Source: Bradyrhizobium sp. CB1717 (GTDB taxonomy: Bacteria > Pseudomonadota > Alphaproteobacteria > Rhizobiales > Xanthobacteraceae). Taken from it: DNA of 64,000 bases. The notes under the pieces were generated by a model. The model was not told the origin of the DNA, made no database searches, and saw only the letters and a list, made by a program, of their open reading frames with translations. The stretch spans positions 6,789,001-6,853,000 of the forward strand of contig NZ_CP121666.1 of assembly GCF_029714325.1 (NCBI RefSeq), read 5' to 3'. A program made the translations under genes and the position numbers. Below, in pieces: positions 37,604 through 45,702 of this stretch (positions are counted from its first letter, which is position 1; the number at the start of each line of letters is the position of its first letter).

Positions 37604-39130
37604 TTACATCGTCGCGCCCAGCACCCAGGGCGCGAACTCGGCGCCGCCGAAATCGAAGCTTTCGCTCTTGGTCGGCTGTCCGGACGCCGTCTTGAGGATC
37701 AGGTCGAAGATGCGCTTGCCGCACTGCTCGACGCTCTCCTCGCCCTCGAGGATGGTGCCGCAATTGACGTCCATGTCCTCTTCCATGCGCTTGTACATGG
37801 GCGTGTTGGTGGCGAGCTTGATCGAGGGTGCCGGCTTGCAGCCGAACACGCTGCCGCGCCCCGTGGTGAAGCACACGAGGTTGGCGCCGCCGGCGACCTG
37901 CCCTGTCGCCGCGACGGGGTCGTAACCGGGCGTATCCATGAACACGAAGCCGCGCTTGGTCACCGGCTCGGCGTAGCGCAGCACCTCGACGAGGTTGGTG
38001 GTGCCGGCCTTCGCCATCGCGCCGAGTGATTTCTCCAGGATGGTGGTGAGGCCGCCGGCCTTGTTGCCGGGGCTCGGATTGGCGTTCATCTCGGCGCCTT
38101 CGCGCGTCGTGTACTCGTCCCACCAGCGCATCAGGTCGACCAGCTTCTCGCCGACCTCGCGGCTGACCGCGCGGCGCGTCAAGAGATGCTCGGCGCCGTA
38201 GGTCTCGGGCGTCTCCGACAGGATCACGGTGCCACCGTGGCGGACGACGAGATCGCTGGCGGCGCCCAGCGCAGGGTTGGCCGACACGCCGGAATAGCCG
38301 TCCGAGCCGCCGCATTGGAGAGCGACCGTCAGCTCGCTCGCCGGCACCGTCTCGCGTTTGACCTTGTTGGCGTCGGCGAGCGCCTCGCGCACGAAAGCGA
38401 TGCCTGCTTCGACCGTCTTGCGGGTGCCGCCGACCTCCTGGATGTCCATCGCGCGCAGGCGGCCGGCGAGCTTCTGCTCCTCCATCAGCCCGCCGATCTG
38501 GTTCACCTCGCAGCCGAGGCCGAGCACGATGACGTGGGAGAAATTGACGTGGCGCGCATAGCCGCCGAGCGTGCGGCGGAGCAATGCCAGCGGCTCGTTC
38601 TGCGTCATGCCGCAGCCGGTCTTGTGGGTCAGCGCGACCACGCCGTCGACGTTGGGGAAGTCGGCGAGCGGATTGTCGCCGGTGAAGGGATTCTTCTTGA
38701 AGACGTCGGCGACGAGGCTTGCGACATGCGCGCTGCAATTCACCGAGGTGAGGATGCCGATATAGTTGCGCGTGGCGACGCGGCCGTCCGGGCGGCGGAT
38801 GCCTTCGAAGGTCGCCGGCAGGTCGAAATTCAGCGTCGGCTTGACGTCGGCGCAATAGGCGTAGTCCTTGGCGAAGTCGCCCATGCCGCAGTTCTGCACG
38901 TGCACGTGCTGGCCCGGCGCGATCGGAATGGTCGCAAAGCCGATGATCTGGCCATAGCGGATCACCGGCTCACCGACGGCGATCGGCTTGATCGCGACCT
39001 TGTGGCCGGAGGGAATGCGATCGACCGTGGTCACGCCGTCGGCCACCAATGTTCCCGGCGGCAGGCTCGCGCGCGCGATCACCACACCATCATCGGGATG
39101 CAGGCGGATGACGGGGCTGATGATGGTCAT
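37604..39130 (-). CDS. UxaA/GarD-family sugar-acid dehydratase
   Basis: A 508-residue protein with an N-terminal SAF domain (residues about 1-90, VIRLHPDDGVVIARASLPPG) and the altronate/galactarate dehydratase core: RRPDGRVATRNYIGILTSVNCSAHVA, LTHKTGCGM, GLGCEVNQIGG and ALQCGGSDGYSGVSANP. Conserved cysteines and His fit the iron-dependent family. ATG 39130 follows GGTATCTCCTTGG-type sequence on the plus strand, giving AAGGAGATACCC upstream. It would dehydrate altronate, galactarate or a related acid to a 2-keto-3-deoxy acid. It follows an HpcH/HpaI aldolase, which could cleave that product. Confidence 0.9.
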   Translation of the reverse strand: MTIISPVIRLHPDDGVVIARASLPPGTLVADGVTTVDRIPSGHKVAIKPIAVGEPVIRYGQIIGFATIPIAPGQHVHVQNCGMGDFAKDYAYCADVKPTLNFDLPATFEGIRRPDGRVATRNYIGILTSVNCSAHVASLVADVFKKNPFTGDNPLADFPNVDGVVALTHKTGCGMTQNEPLALLRRTLGGYARHVNFSHVIVLGLGCEVNQIGGLMEEQKLAGRLRAMDIQEVGGTRKTVEAGIAFVREALADANKVKRETVPASELTVALQCGGSDGYSGVSANPALGAASDLVVRHGGTVILSETPETYGAEHLLTRRAVSREVGEKLVDLMRWWDEYTTREGAEMNANPSPGNKAGGLTTILEKSLGAMAKAGTTNLVEVLRYAEPVTKRGFVFMDTPGYDPVAATGQVAGGANLVCFTTGRGSVFGCKPAPSIKLATNTPMYKRMEEDMDVNCGTILEGEESVEQCGKRIFDLILKTASGQPTKSESFDFGGAEFAPWVLGATM

Positions 39131-39146
39131 GGGTATCTCCTTGGTC

Positions 39147-39216
39147 GAATAGTGAGTAGCGAGTGGCGAATGGAAATGGGGAGCAGCGCGATTCGCCACT
39201 CCCCATTCGCCATTCG
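39147..39216. repeat. Palindromic intergenic repeat, family F
   Basis: Arms of the type GCGAGTGGCGAATGG and CCATTCGCCACTC-like sequence form an imperfect hairpin between the aldolase and dehydratase genes. It resembles the palindrome at 55133-55197. Confidence 0.65.
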
Positions 39217-39224
39217 CGGGGTTG

Positions 39225-40001
39225 TCAGGCCTTGCCGGCCGAATCCTTGCGGGTCGCGTTGACCTGCATCTTGGCGTAGGTGGTCATCAGGCCGACCTCG
39301 TTCGAGAGCGTCACCAGCTTGAAGCCCATGTTGATGGCGCGCGCGGCACCTTCGGCGCCGCTGCAATGGATCCCCGGGTTGAGGCCGCGCTTGCCGCATT
39401 CCTTGATGATCTTCTCGTAGATCGCGAGGATCTCGGGCTCGCTGCGGTCGAGCTTGGGCTCGAGGCCGTAGGAGAAGCCGAGATCGGAGGGACCGATATA
39501 GACGCCGTCGATGCCTTCGACGTCGAGGATCGCTTCCATGTTCTCGACCGCGGTCTTCGTCTCCATCATCGGCAGCAGCACGATCTCGTCGTTGGCCGTC
39601 TTCTGGTAGGAGCCGGCGGTGCCGTACATGCCGGCGCGGATCGGGCCGTTGGAGCGCACGCCCTTCGGCGGATATTTCGCATAGGAGACGAGGTTCCGGG
39701 CTTCCTGCGGCGTGTTGACCATCGGGCAGATCACGCCATAGGCGCCGCCATCGAGCACCTTGCCGATGATGCCGGGCTCGTTCCAGGGCACGCGGACCAT
39801 CGGGGTCACCGGGTGCTTGTCCATGGCCTGGAAGCATTGCACCATCGAGAGATAGTCCTGCACGCCGTGCTGCATGTCGACCGTGACGCTGTCGAAGCCG
39901 CATTGCGCGACCATCTCGGCCGAGAAGCCGGAGGGAATAGCCAGCCACGCATTGACCACGGCCTTGCCCGACTTCCAGATCTCTTTGACTTTGTTCGCCA
40001 C
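39225..40001 (-). CDS. HpcH/HpaI-family class II aldolase
   Basis: A protein of about 258 residues. GTG 40001 has AAGAAGGAAGG about 6 bp upstream and gives the normal family length; an ATG at 40040 lacks an RBS. Motifs are VDMQHGVQDY (His), VRVPWNEPG (Arg), METKTAVENMEAILDVEGID (metal Glu) and YIGPSDLGFS (metal Asp). It may be HpaI, cleaving 4-hydroxy-2-ketoheptanedioate in homoprotocatechuate degradation, or GarL-like, cleaving 2-keto-3-deoxy sugar acids from the dehydratase next door. The former completes the hpa pathway; the latter fits the immediate neighbour. Confidence 0.88.
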   Translation of the reverse strand: MANKVKEIWKSGKAVVNAWLAIPSGFSAEMVAQCGFDSVTVDMQHGVQDYLSMVQCFQAMDKHPVTPMVRVPWNEPGIIGKVLDGGAYGVICPMVNTPQEARNLVSYAKYPPKGVRSNGPIRAGMYGTAGSYQKTANDEIVLLPMMETKTAVENMEAILDVEGIDGVYIGPSDLGFSYGLEPKLDRSEPEILAIYEKIIKECGKRGLNPGIHCSGAEGAARAINMGFKLVTLSNEVGLMTTYAKMQVNATRKDSAGKA

Positions 40002-40241
40002 GTTGCCTTCCTTCTTTGTTGTTTGGACCGTCGTCACCATGACGAGCGCCGCGACAAGGCGATGCCGTTATTACCGCGAAGTCGATCGCCGCGCTACGCT
40101 CGCAATGACGGAAGATGTCGTCCGGCAGGGGGCGTCATCCGTCCCGGCGCCGACTTTCGAGCGATCGGCCTGGGCGGCACTTTGAGCGAAAAAATGCGGC
40201 CATGTCCATGACAGTTGCCGCGCGGGAGCGCATATCTGCTG

Positions 40242-40760
40242 TCACTCCTCGGCACTTGCCTCGTTGCCGGCGCCGAGCTCCGCAAGACTCTGTTCGAGCT
40301 CGCCGAGCATCTCCTGCAATTCAGCGAGCTTGCGGGCGCCGAAGCGGCTGGTGATCTCGGCGTAGATCGCCTCCGACGTCGGCGCCACGGAGGCCATCAG
40401 CTTGACGCCCTCCTTCGAGATCGAGACCATGCTGCGGCGCTGGTCCGCCTTCGCCGTCTTGCGCTCGATCAGGTTGCGCGCCTCGAGGTCGCGCAGGATG
40501 CGCGACAGGCTCGGCCCGAGCAGGAACGCGGTGCGCGCGAGTTCCGTGACCTCGACGGCCTCGATGGAGGCCAGCGCGCGCAGGATGCGCCATTGCTGCT
40601 CCGTCAACCCATGCTCGCGCAGCGAGGGACGGAACTGCCGCATCACCGCCTCGCGCGCCCTGAGCAGCGACATCGGCAGCGAGCGCGAGAAGTCGCGCAT
40701 CGGCACTTGCCGCGCGGCAGGCGCGCTTCCATTGGTGGGATCAGCCGGTCTCTTGCTCAT
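40242..40760 (-). CDS. hpaR: MarR-family regulator, HpaR type
   Basis: A 172-residue winged-helix regulator. The core reads REHGLTEQQWRILRALASIE, then the recognition region ELARTAFLLGPSLSRILRDLEARNLIERKT and the wing KADQRRSMVSISKEG. Its sequence and its place next to hpaHFED point to HpaR/HpcR, the repressor of homoprotocatechuate genes that responds to the substrate. It is divergent from hpaH; a perfect palindrome in the shared promoter is the likely site. Confidence 0.88.
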   Translation of the reverse strand: MSKRPADPTNGSAPAARQVPMRDFSRSLPMSLLRAREAVMRQFRPSLREHGLTEQQWRILRALASIEAVEVTELARTAFLLGPSLSRILRDLEARNLIERKTAKADQRRSMVSISKEGVKLMASVAPTSEAIYAEITSRFGARKLAELQEMLGELEQSLAELGAGNEASAEE

Positions 40761-40812
40761 GACGCCCCTTCAGACCGCGAAACGGTTGCAGTGCAGCAAT
40801 CTCAAATTCTGT

Positions 40813-40841
40813 TTGACGCATTCACTTAACATGTTAAGTAT
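40813..40841 (+). promoter_or_regulatory. Predicted hpa promoter with MarR/HpaR operator
   Basis: A perfect 16-bp palindrome ACTTAACATGTTAAGT (40824-40839) lies between a -35-like TTGACG (40813-40818) and a -10-like AAGTAT (40836-40841, 17-bp spacing). It is 32 bp before hpaH and 63 bp before the divergent regulator gene. A repressor bound here would block RNA polymerase. Confidence 0.78.
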
Positions 40842-40871
40842 CTCCGGGCACCACGATTTGTAAGATCACGA

Positions 40872-41678
40872 ATGGCGCTTTCCAACGACGATATCCAGGC
40901 TTGCGCGAGGCGTCTGCACCAGGCGGAGAAGACCCGCACGCAGATCCGCCAGCTCTCGCAGGATTTCCCAGAGATCAGCATTGCCGATGCCTACGCGATT
41001 CAGAAGGCCTGGGTCGACGTCAAGATCGCGGAGGGGCGCATCGTCAAGGGCCACAAAATCGGCCTGACCTCGAAGGCGATGCAGAGCGCGCTCAATATCG
41101 ACGAGCCGGATTCCGGCGTGCTGCTCGACGACATGTTCTTCGCCGATGGCGGCCTCGTTCCAACCGAGCGCTTCATCGCGACGCGCGTCGAGGCCGAGCT
41201 CGCCTTCGTCATGAGCAAGCGGCTCACCGGACCCAACTGCACGATGTTCGACGTGCTCAACGCCACCGACTTCGTGGTGCCGGCGCTGGAGATTTTGGAT
41301 ACGCGGATCGAACGCGTCGATACCAAGTCCAAGGCAACGCGAAAGATTTTCGACACCATCGCCGACAATGCGGCGAATGCGGGCATCGTGCTCGGGGGGC
41401 GGCCGATCCGTCCCCTCGATGCCGACCTGCGCTGGATCGGTGCGCTCTGTTTCAAGAACGGCCAGCTCGAAGAGACCGGCCTTGCCGCCGGCGTGCTCAA
41501 TCATCCTGCGACGGCCGTGGCGTGGCTTGCCAACAAGATCGCGCCGCTTGAGCTATCGCTGGAGCCCGGTCAGGTCGTGCTCGCGGGGTCCTTCATCCGT
41601 CCGATCGAGACCCGCAAGGGCGACACAATCCAGGCCGACTATGGCGCCTACGGCTCGGTGAGCTGCTACTTCGCTTAA
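40872..41678 (+). CDS. hpaH: 2-oxo-hept-3-ene-1,7-dioate hydratase HpaH
   Basis: A 268-residue member of the 2-keto-4-pentenoate hydratase (MhpD/HpaH) family. Typical blocks are VDVKIAEGRIVKGHKIGLTS, VEAELAFVMSKRLTG, ILDTRIERVDTKSKATRKIF and VVLAGSFIRPIETRKGDTI. HpaH adds water to 2-oxo-hept-3-ene-1,7-dioate, giving the substrate of the HpaI aldolase. It is the first gene of the plus-strand operon, just after the palindromic operator. Confidence 0.92.
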   Translation: MALSNDDIQACARRLHQAEKTRTQIRQLSQDFPEISIADAYAIQKAWVDVKIAEGRIVKGHKIGLTSKAMQSALNIDEPDSGVLLDDMFFADGGLVPTERFIATRVEAELAFVMSKRLTGPNCTMFDVLNATDFVVPALEILDTRIERVDTKSKATRKIFDTIADNAANAGIVLGGRPIRPLDADLRWIGALCFKNGQLEETGLAAGVLNHPATAVAWLANKIAPLELSLEPGQVVLAGSFIRPIETRKGDTIQADYGAYGSVSCYFA

Positions 41679-41709
41679 CCGAACAAAAAAGACAGGGAGT
41701 GAAACCGCG

Positions 41710-42108
41710 ATGCCGCATTTCACGATCGAATATTCGGCCAATCTCGACGGCCGCCTCGACATCGACACTGTGTGCGAGGTCGTGCGCAATGCGGCGGTGG
41801 AGACCGGCATCTTCCCGCTCGGCGGCATCCGCGTCCGCGCGATCCGCTGCGAGCATTATGCGATCGCGGACGCGCGGCAGGATTACGGCTTCCTCGACAT
41901 GGTGCTGCGCATCGGCGAAGGCCGCGACCTTCCCACACGCCAGAAGGCCGGCGAGCATGTCTTCCAGGCACTCTCAAAGCATCTCGATCCCGTCTTCGCC
42001 GCCAGCAAGTTCGCTCTGTCGTTCGACATGCAGATCAACGACAAGGACACCAGCTGGAAGCGCAACAACATCCACGACGCCCTGAAAGTGGAGGCCGCCC
42101 ATGGATAA
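41710..42108 (+). CDS. hpaF: 5-carboxymethyl-2-hydroxymuconate delta-isomerase HpaF
   Basis: A 132-residue tautomerase-superfamily protein beginning MPHFTIEYSANLDG, with the catalytic Pro2 at the N-terminus. The length and the end SFDMQINDKDTSWKRNNIHD match CHMI. It isomerises 5-carboxymethyl-2-hydroxymuconate in homoprotocatechuate degradation. It starts 31 bp after hpaH and overlaps hpaE by 8 bp. Confidence 0.92.
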   Translation: MPHFTIEYSANLDGRLDIDTVCEVVRNAAVETGIFPLGGIRVRAIRCEHYAIADARQDYGFLDMVLRIGEGRDLPTRQKAGEHVFQALSKHLDPVFAASKFALSFDMQINDKDTSWKRNNIHDALKVEAAHG

Positions 42109-43639
42109 GCCCGCCCCGAAAGCCGATGTGTTCCAGGCCAACCGCGATCGCGTCGCGCCGCTGCTGAAAACGCTGCGCGCGGACGGCATCGGCCACATGA
42201 TCGACGGCAACACCGTCGCCTCGATCTCCGGCGAGACCTTTGAGACCAGATCGCCGGTCGATGGCGCCGTGCTCGCCAGCGTCGCGCGCGGCAATGCGGA
42301 GGATATCGATCGCGCGGCCACCGCCGCTGCGCTCGCGTTCAAATCCTGGCGCGACATGGGCCCGGCGATGCGGCGCAAGCTGCTGCATCGGGTGGCTGAT
42401 GCGATCGAGGACAATGCCGACGACATCGCCGTGCTCGAATGCATCGACACCGGACAGGCCTACCGCTTCATGGCCAAGGCCGCGATCCGCGCCGCCGAGA
42501 ACTTCCGCTTCTTCGCGGACAAATGCGCGGAGGCGCGCGACGGCCTCAACACGCCGAGCGACGAGCACTGGAATATCTCGACGCGCGTGCCGATCGGCCC
42601 GGTCGGCGTGATCACGCCGTGGAACACGCCGTTCATGCTCTCGACCTGGAAGATCGCCCCGGCGCTCGCAGCCGGCTGCACCGTCGTGCACAAGCCCGCC
42701 GAATGGTCGCCGGTGACGGCTTCCATTCTGGCAAGGCTCGTCAAGGAAGCCGGCGTGCCCGACGGCGTGCTCAACACCGTGCACGGCTTTGGCGAGGAAG
42801 CCGGCAAGGCGCTGACCGAGCATCCCGCCATCAAGGCGATCGGCTTCGTCGGCGAGAGCGCGACGGGCTCGGCGATCATGGTTCAGGGCGCGCCCACGCT
42901 GAAGCGCGTGCATTTCGAGCTCGGCGGCAAGAACCCCGTGATCGTATTCGACGATGCCGACCTCGACCGCGCGCTCGATGCCGTCGTGTTCATGATCTAC
43001 TCGCTCAACGGCGAGCGCTGCACGTCATCCAGCCGCCTGCTGATCCAGCAGAGCATCGCTGACAAGTTCATCGAGAAGCTGACGGCGCGCGTCAAGGCGC
43101 TGAAGGTCGGCCATCCCCTCGATCCCGCCACCGAGATCGGGCCACTGATCCACGAGCGTCACCTCGCAAAGGTCTGTTCCTATTTCGACGTCGCGCGCCA
43201 GGACGGTGCGACGATCGCCGTCGGCGGCAAGGCCTATGACGGCCCGGGCGGCGGACACTATGTCGAGCCGACGCTGGTAACAGGCGCGCACGGCAAGATG
43301 CGCGTGGCGCAGGAGGAGGTGTTCGGGCCATTCCTCACGGTGCTGCCGTTCAAGGACGAAAAGGATGCCATCGAGATCGCCAACGACATCCGCTATGGCC
43401 TCACCGGCTATGTCTGGACCAACGATGTCGGCCGTGCGCTGCGTGTCGCCGATGCGCTGGAGGCCGGCATGATCTGGCTGAACTCGGAAAACGTCCGTCA
43501 TCTGCCGACGCCGTTCGGCGGCATGAAGGCCTCAGGCATCGGCCGCGACGGCGGCGACTACTCGTTCGACTTCTACATGGAAACCAAGCACGTCTCGCTG
43601 GCGCGGGGCACGCACAAGATTCAGAAGCTGGGAATCTAG
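42101..43639 (+). CDS. hpaE: 5-carboxymethyl-2-hydroxymuconate semialdehyde dehydrogenase HpaE
   Basis: A 512-residue aldehyde dehydrogenase. Motifs are TPWNTPFMLSTWKIAPALAA (NAD domain), GFVGESATGSAIM, the catalytic Glu in VHFELGGKNP, and the catalytic Cys in NGERCTSSSRLLI. HpaE oxidises the ring-cleavage semialdehyde to the dicarboxylate. It overlaps hpaF by 8 bp and is followed by hpaD after a 110-bp gap containing a palindromic repeat. Confidence 0.93.
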   Translation: MDKPAPKADVFQANRDRVAPLLKTLRADGIGHMIDGNTVASISGETFETRSPVDGAVLASVARGNAEDIDRAATAAALAFKSWRDMGPAMRRKLLHRVADAIEDNADDIAVLECIDTGQAYRFMAKAAIRAAENFRFFADKCAEARDGLNTPSDEHWNISTRVPIGPVGVITPWNTPFMLSTWKIAPALAAGCTVVHKPAEWSPVTASILARLVKEAGVPDGVLNTVHGFGEEAGKALTEHPAIKAIGFVGESATGSAIMVQGAPTLKRVHFELGGKNPVIVFDDADLDRALDAVVFMIYSLNGERCTSSSRLLIQQSIADKFIEKLTARVKALKVGHPLDPATEIGPLIHERHLAKVCSYFDVARQDGATIAVGGKAYDGPGGGHYVEPTLVTGAHGKMRVAQEEVFGPFLTVLPFKDEKDAIEIANDIRYGLTGYVWTNDVGRALRVADALEAGMIWLNSENVRHLPTPFGGMKASGIGRDGGDYSFDFYMETKHVSLARGTHKIQKLGI

Positions 43640-43646
43640 GGAAACG

Positions 43647-43725
43647 GTCATTCCGGGGCGTGCGCAGCACGAGCCCGGAACCTCGAGATTCCGGGTTCGG
43701 TCCTGACGGACCGCCCCGGAATGAC
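43647..43725. repeat. Palindromic intergenic repeat, family A, copy 1 (inside the hpa operon)
   Basis: Arms GTCATTCCGGGGCG and CGCCCCGGAATGAC with inner CCCGGAACCTCGAGATTCCGGG hairpin-like pairs. It sits between hpaE and hpaD. Confidence 0.87.
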
Positions 43726-43750
43726 GGGGGCCTAACGAGGGGAAACGCAC

Positions 43751-44734
43751 ATGCCCGTACCGCAACACGTCTTCGAGCCGCCGTTCAACATCATCCGCTC
43801 CAGCCACGTCGTGCTCGACGTCACCGATCTGAAGCTGAGCCGCGAGTTCTACGAAACCACCGTCGGCATGCATGTCGAGGATGCCGACGACAAGGTCGTT
43901 TACCTGCGCGCGGCGGAGGAGCACCAGCATCACTCGCTGGTGCTGCGGAAAGCGGCCGCACCGGCCTGCGCCCGGCTCGGCTTCAAGGTCGGCAACGAGA
44001 AGGATCTCGACAAGGCCGCCACGTTCCTCTCCGAGAACGGCCTCGCTTACGCCTTCGTCGACCAGGCCTTCCAGGGCCGCACGCTTCAGTTCACCGATCC
44101 GTTCGGCTTCCAGATCGAGCTCTATGCGTCGATGGACCGGCGGCCGCATCTGCTCCGCCGCTACGACCTCTACCGGGGCTGCCACCCGCAGCGGCTCGAC
44201 CATTTCAACGTCTTTGCCGCCGAGGTGCAGGACACCGTCGATTTCTACGCGCGGCTCGGCTTCCGCCTCACCGAATATGCCGAGGAGGACGGCCCGAACG
44301 GGCGCATCGCCGCGGCCTGGATGCATCGCAAGGGCAACGTCCACGATTTCGCGATCACCAACGGCAAGGGCCCGCGGCTGCACCATTTCGCCTACTGGAC
44401 GCCGACGGCGATGAACATCATCCATCTCTGCGACGTCATGGCCTCGCAGGGCTTCGTCAAGAACATCGAGCGCGGCCCGGGCCGTCACGGCATCTCGAAT
44501 GCGTTCTTCCTCTACGTGCGCGACCCTGACGGCCATCGGCTGGAGCTCTACACCAGCGACTATTTTACGGGCGATCACGACCACGAGCCGCTGCGCTGGT
44601 CGCTGCGCGATCCGCGCCGCCAGACGCTGTGGGGCGCGCCTGCGCCGCGTTCCTGGTTCGAGCAGGGTTCGCCGTTCAGCGGGCAAGCCGTGCGCGAGCC
44701 GAAATTCGTGGCCGACGTGCTGGTGGCGGATTGA
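43751..44734 (+). CDS. hpaD: 3,4-dihydroxyphenylacetate 2,3-dioxygenase HpaD
   Basis: A 327-residue type I extradiol dioxygenase built from two VOC domains. The N-terminal domain starts IIRSSHVVLDVTDLKLSREF. The C-terminal domain carries the iron ligands: His in RLDHFNVFA, His in LHHFAYWTP, and Glu in HRLELYTSDY. It cleaves homoprotocatechuate to the semialdehyde oxidised by HpaE. AGGGGAAACGCAC-type RBS precedes the ATG. The hydroxylase genes (hpaBC) that make homoprotocatechuate are not in the window. Confidence 0.93.
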   Translation: MPVPQHVFEPPFNIIRSSHVVLDVTDLKLSREFYETTVGMHVEDADDKVVYLRAAEEHQHHSLVLRKAAAPACARLGFKVGNEKDLDKAATFLSENGLAYAFVDQAFQGRTLQFTDPFGFQIELYASMDRRPHLLRRYDLYRGCHPQRLDHFNVFAAEVQDTVDFYARLGFRLTEYAEEDGPNGRIAAAWMHRKGNVHDFAITNGKGPRLHHFAYWTPTAMNIIHLCDVMASQGFVKNIERGPGRHGISNAFFLYVRDPDGHRLELYTSDYFTGDHDHEPLRWSLRDPRRQTLWGAPAPRSWFEQGSPFSGQAVREPKFVADVLVAD

Positions 44735-44761
44735 TGCGGGTTACCGAGCAAAACTCTCTCC

Positions 44762-44787
44762 CGTCGTCCCGGCGAAAGCCGGGACAA
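44762..44787. repeat. Short hairpin repeat
   Basis: GTCGTCCCGGC-gaaa-GCCGGGACAAC, a tight stem between hpaD and the FAH gene; a shortened relative of the family A repeats. Confidence 0.55.
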
Positions 44788-44807
44788 CGCAAGATAATGA
44801 GCTGCCT

Positions 44808-45677
44808 ATGAAACTCCCTCGCCTCGCCACGTATTCCGTCAAGGGTGACATCAGCTACGGCGCCGTCCTGGAGGGCGGCATCGTCGATCTCTCCGCGCGC
44901 TACGCCAAGGACTATCCCACGCTGCGCGAGGTGATCGCGGCCGACAAGCTCGTGAGCCTTGCCGAGCAAGCCGCAGGCCGTGCGCCGGATCACGCGCTCA
45001 CTGAGATCACCTGGCTGCCGCCGGTGCCGGCGCCGGAAAAGATCATCTGCATCGGCGTCAACTATCCCGACCGCAACGCCGAGTACAAGGACGGCCAGGA
45101 CGCGCCGAAATACCCGAGCATGTTCATGCGGAGCCCACGCTCCTTCGTCGGCCATGACACGCCGCTGGTGCGTCCGCGCGCATCCGCCCAGCTCGACTAT
45201 GAGGGCGAGATCGTGCTGGTGATCGGCAAGCAAGGCCGGCACATTGCGGAAAGCGCGGCACTCGACCACATCGCAGCACTCACGCTCTGCAACGAAGGCT
45301 CGGTGCGAGACTGGCTGCGCCATGCCAAGTTCAACGTCACCCAGGGCAAGAATTTCGATTCCAGCGGCAGCCTCGGCCCGTGGCTCGTGCCTTACACGAA
45401 GGAGTCCCAGATCGCCGACATCCGGCTCACCACGCATGTCAATGGCGAGCTCAGGCAGGACGACCGGACCAGCCGGCTGATGTTTCCGTTCCGCTATCTC
45501 ATCAGCTATATCTCGACCTTCGCGACGCTCGTCCCCGGCGACGTCATCGTCACGGGCACGCCGACCGGCGCAGGTGCGCGGTTCGATCCGCCGCGCTACC
45601 TCAAGCCGGGCGACGTCATCGAGGTCGCGGCCGAGGGCATCGGCTCCTTGCGCAACGGCGTCGTCGACGAAGCCTGA
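44808..45677 (+). CDS. FAH-family hydrolase/decarboxylase, HpaG-like
   Basis: A 289-residue fumarylacetoacetate-hydrolase-fold protein. Core motifs are KIICIGVNYPDRNAEYK, the acidic metal site QLDYEGEIVLVIGK, and VTGTPTGAGARFDPPRYLKPG. In the hpa pathway this family supplies the 5-oxopent-3-ene-1,2,5-tricarboxylate decarboxylase (HpaG). Context therefore suggests HpaG, but E. coli HpaG is a longer two-domain protein; this is a single-domain form. ATG 44808 is chosen because the longer frame to the left is in hpaD. Confidence 0.85.
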   Translation: MKLPRLATYSVKGDISYGAVLEGGIVDLSARYAKDYPTLREVIAADKLVSLAEQAAGRAPDHALTEITWLPPVPAPEKIICIGVNYPDRNAEYKDGQDAPKYPSMFMRSPRSFVGHDTPLVRPRASAQLDYEGEIVLVIGKQGRHIAESAALDHIAALTLCNEGSVRDWLRHAKFNVTQGKNFDSSGSLGPWLVPYTKESQIADIRLTTHVNGELRQDDRTSRLMFPFRYLISYISTFATLVPGDVIVTGTPTGAGARFDPPRYLKPGDVIEVAAEGIGSLRNGVVDEA

Positions 45678-45702
45678 CCAACAACGAAAGTGGAATAGTG
45701 CA

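Noticed and set aside
40002..40040. ATG at 40040 as the aldolase start
   Set aside because: No Shine-Dalgarno; the GTG at 40001 has AAGAAGGAAGG at good spacing and gives the normal family length.
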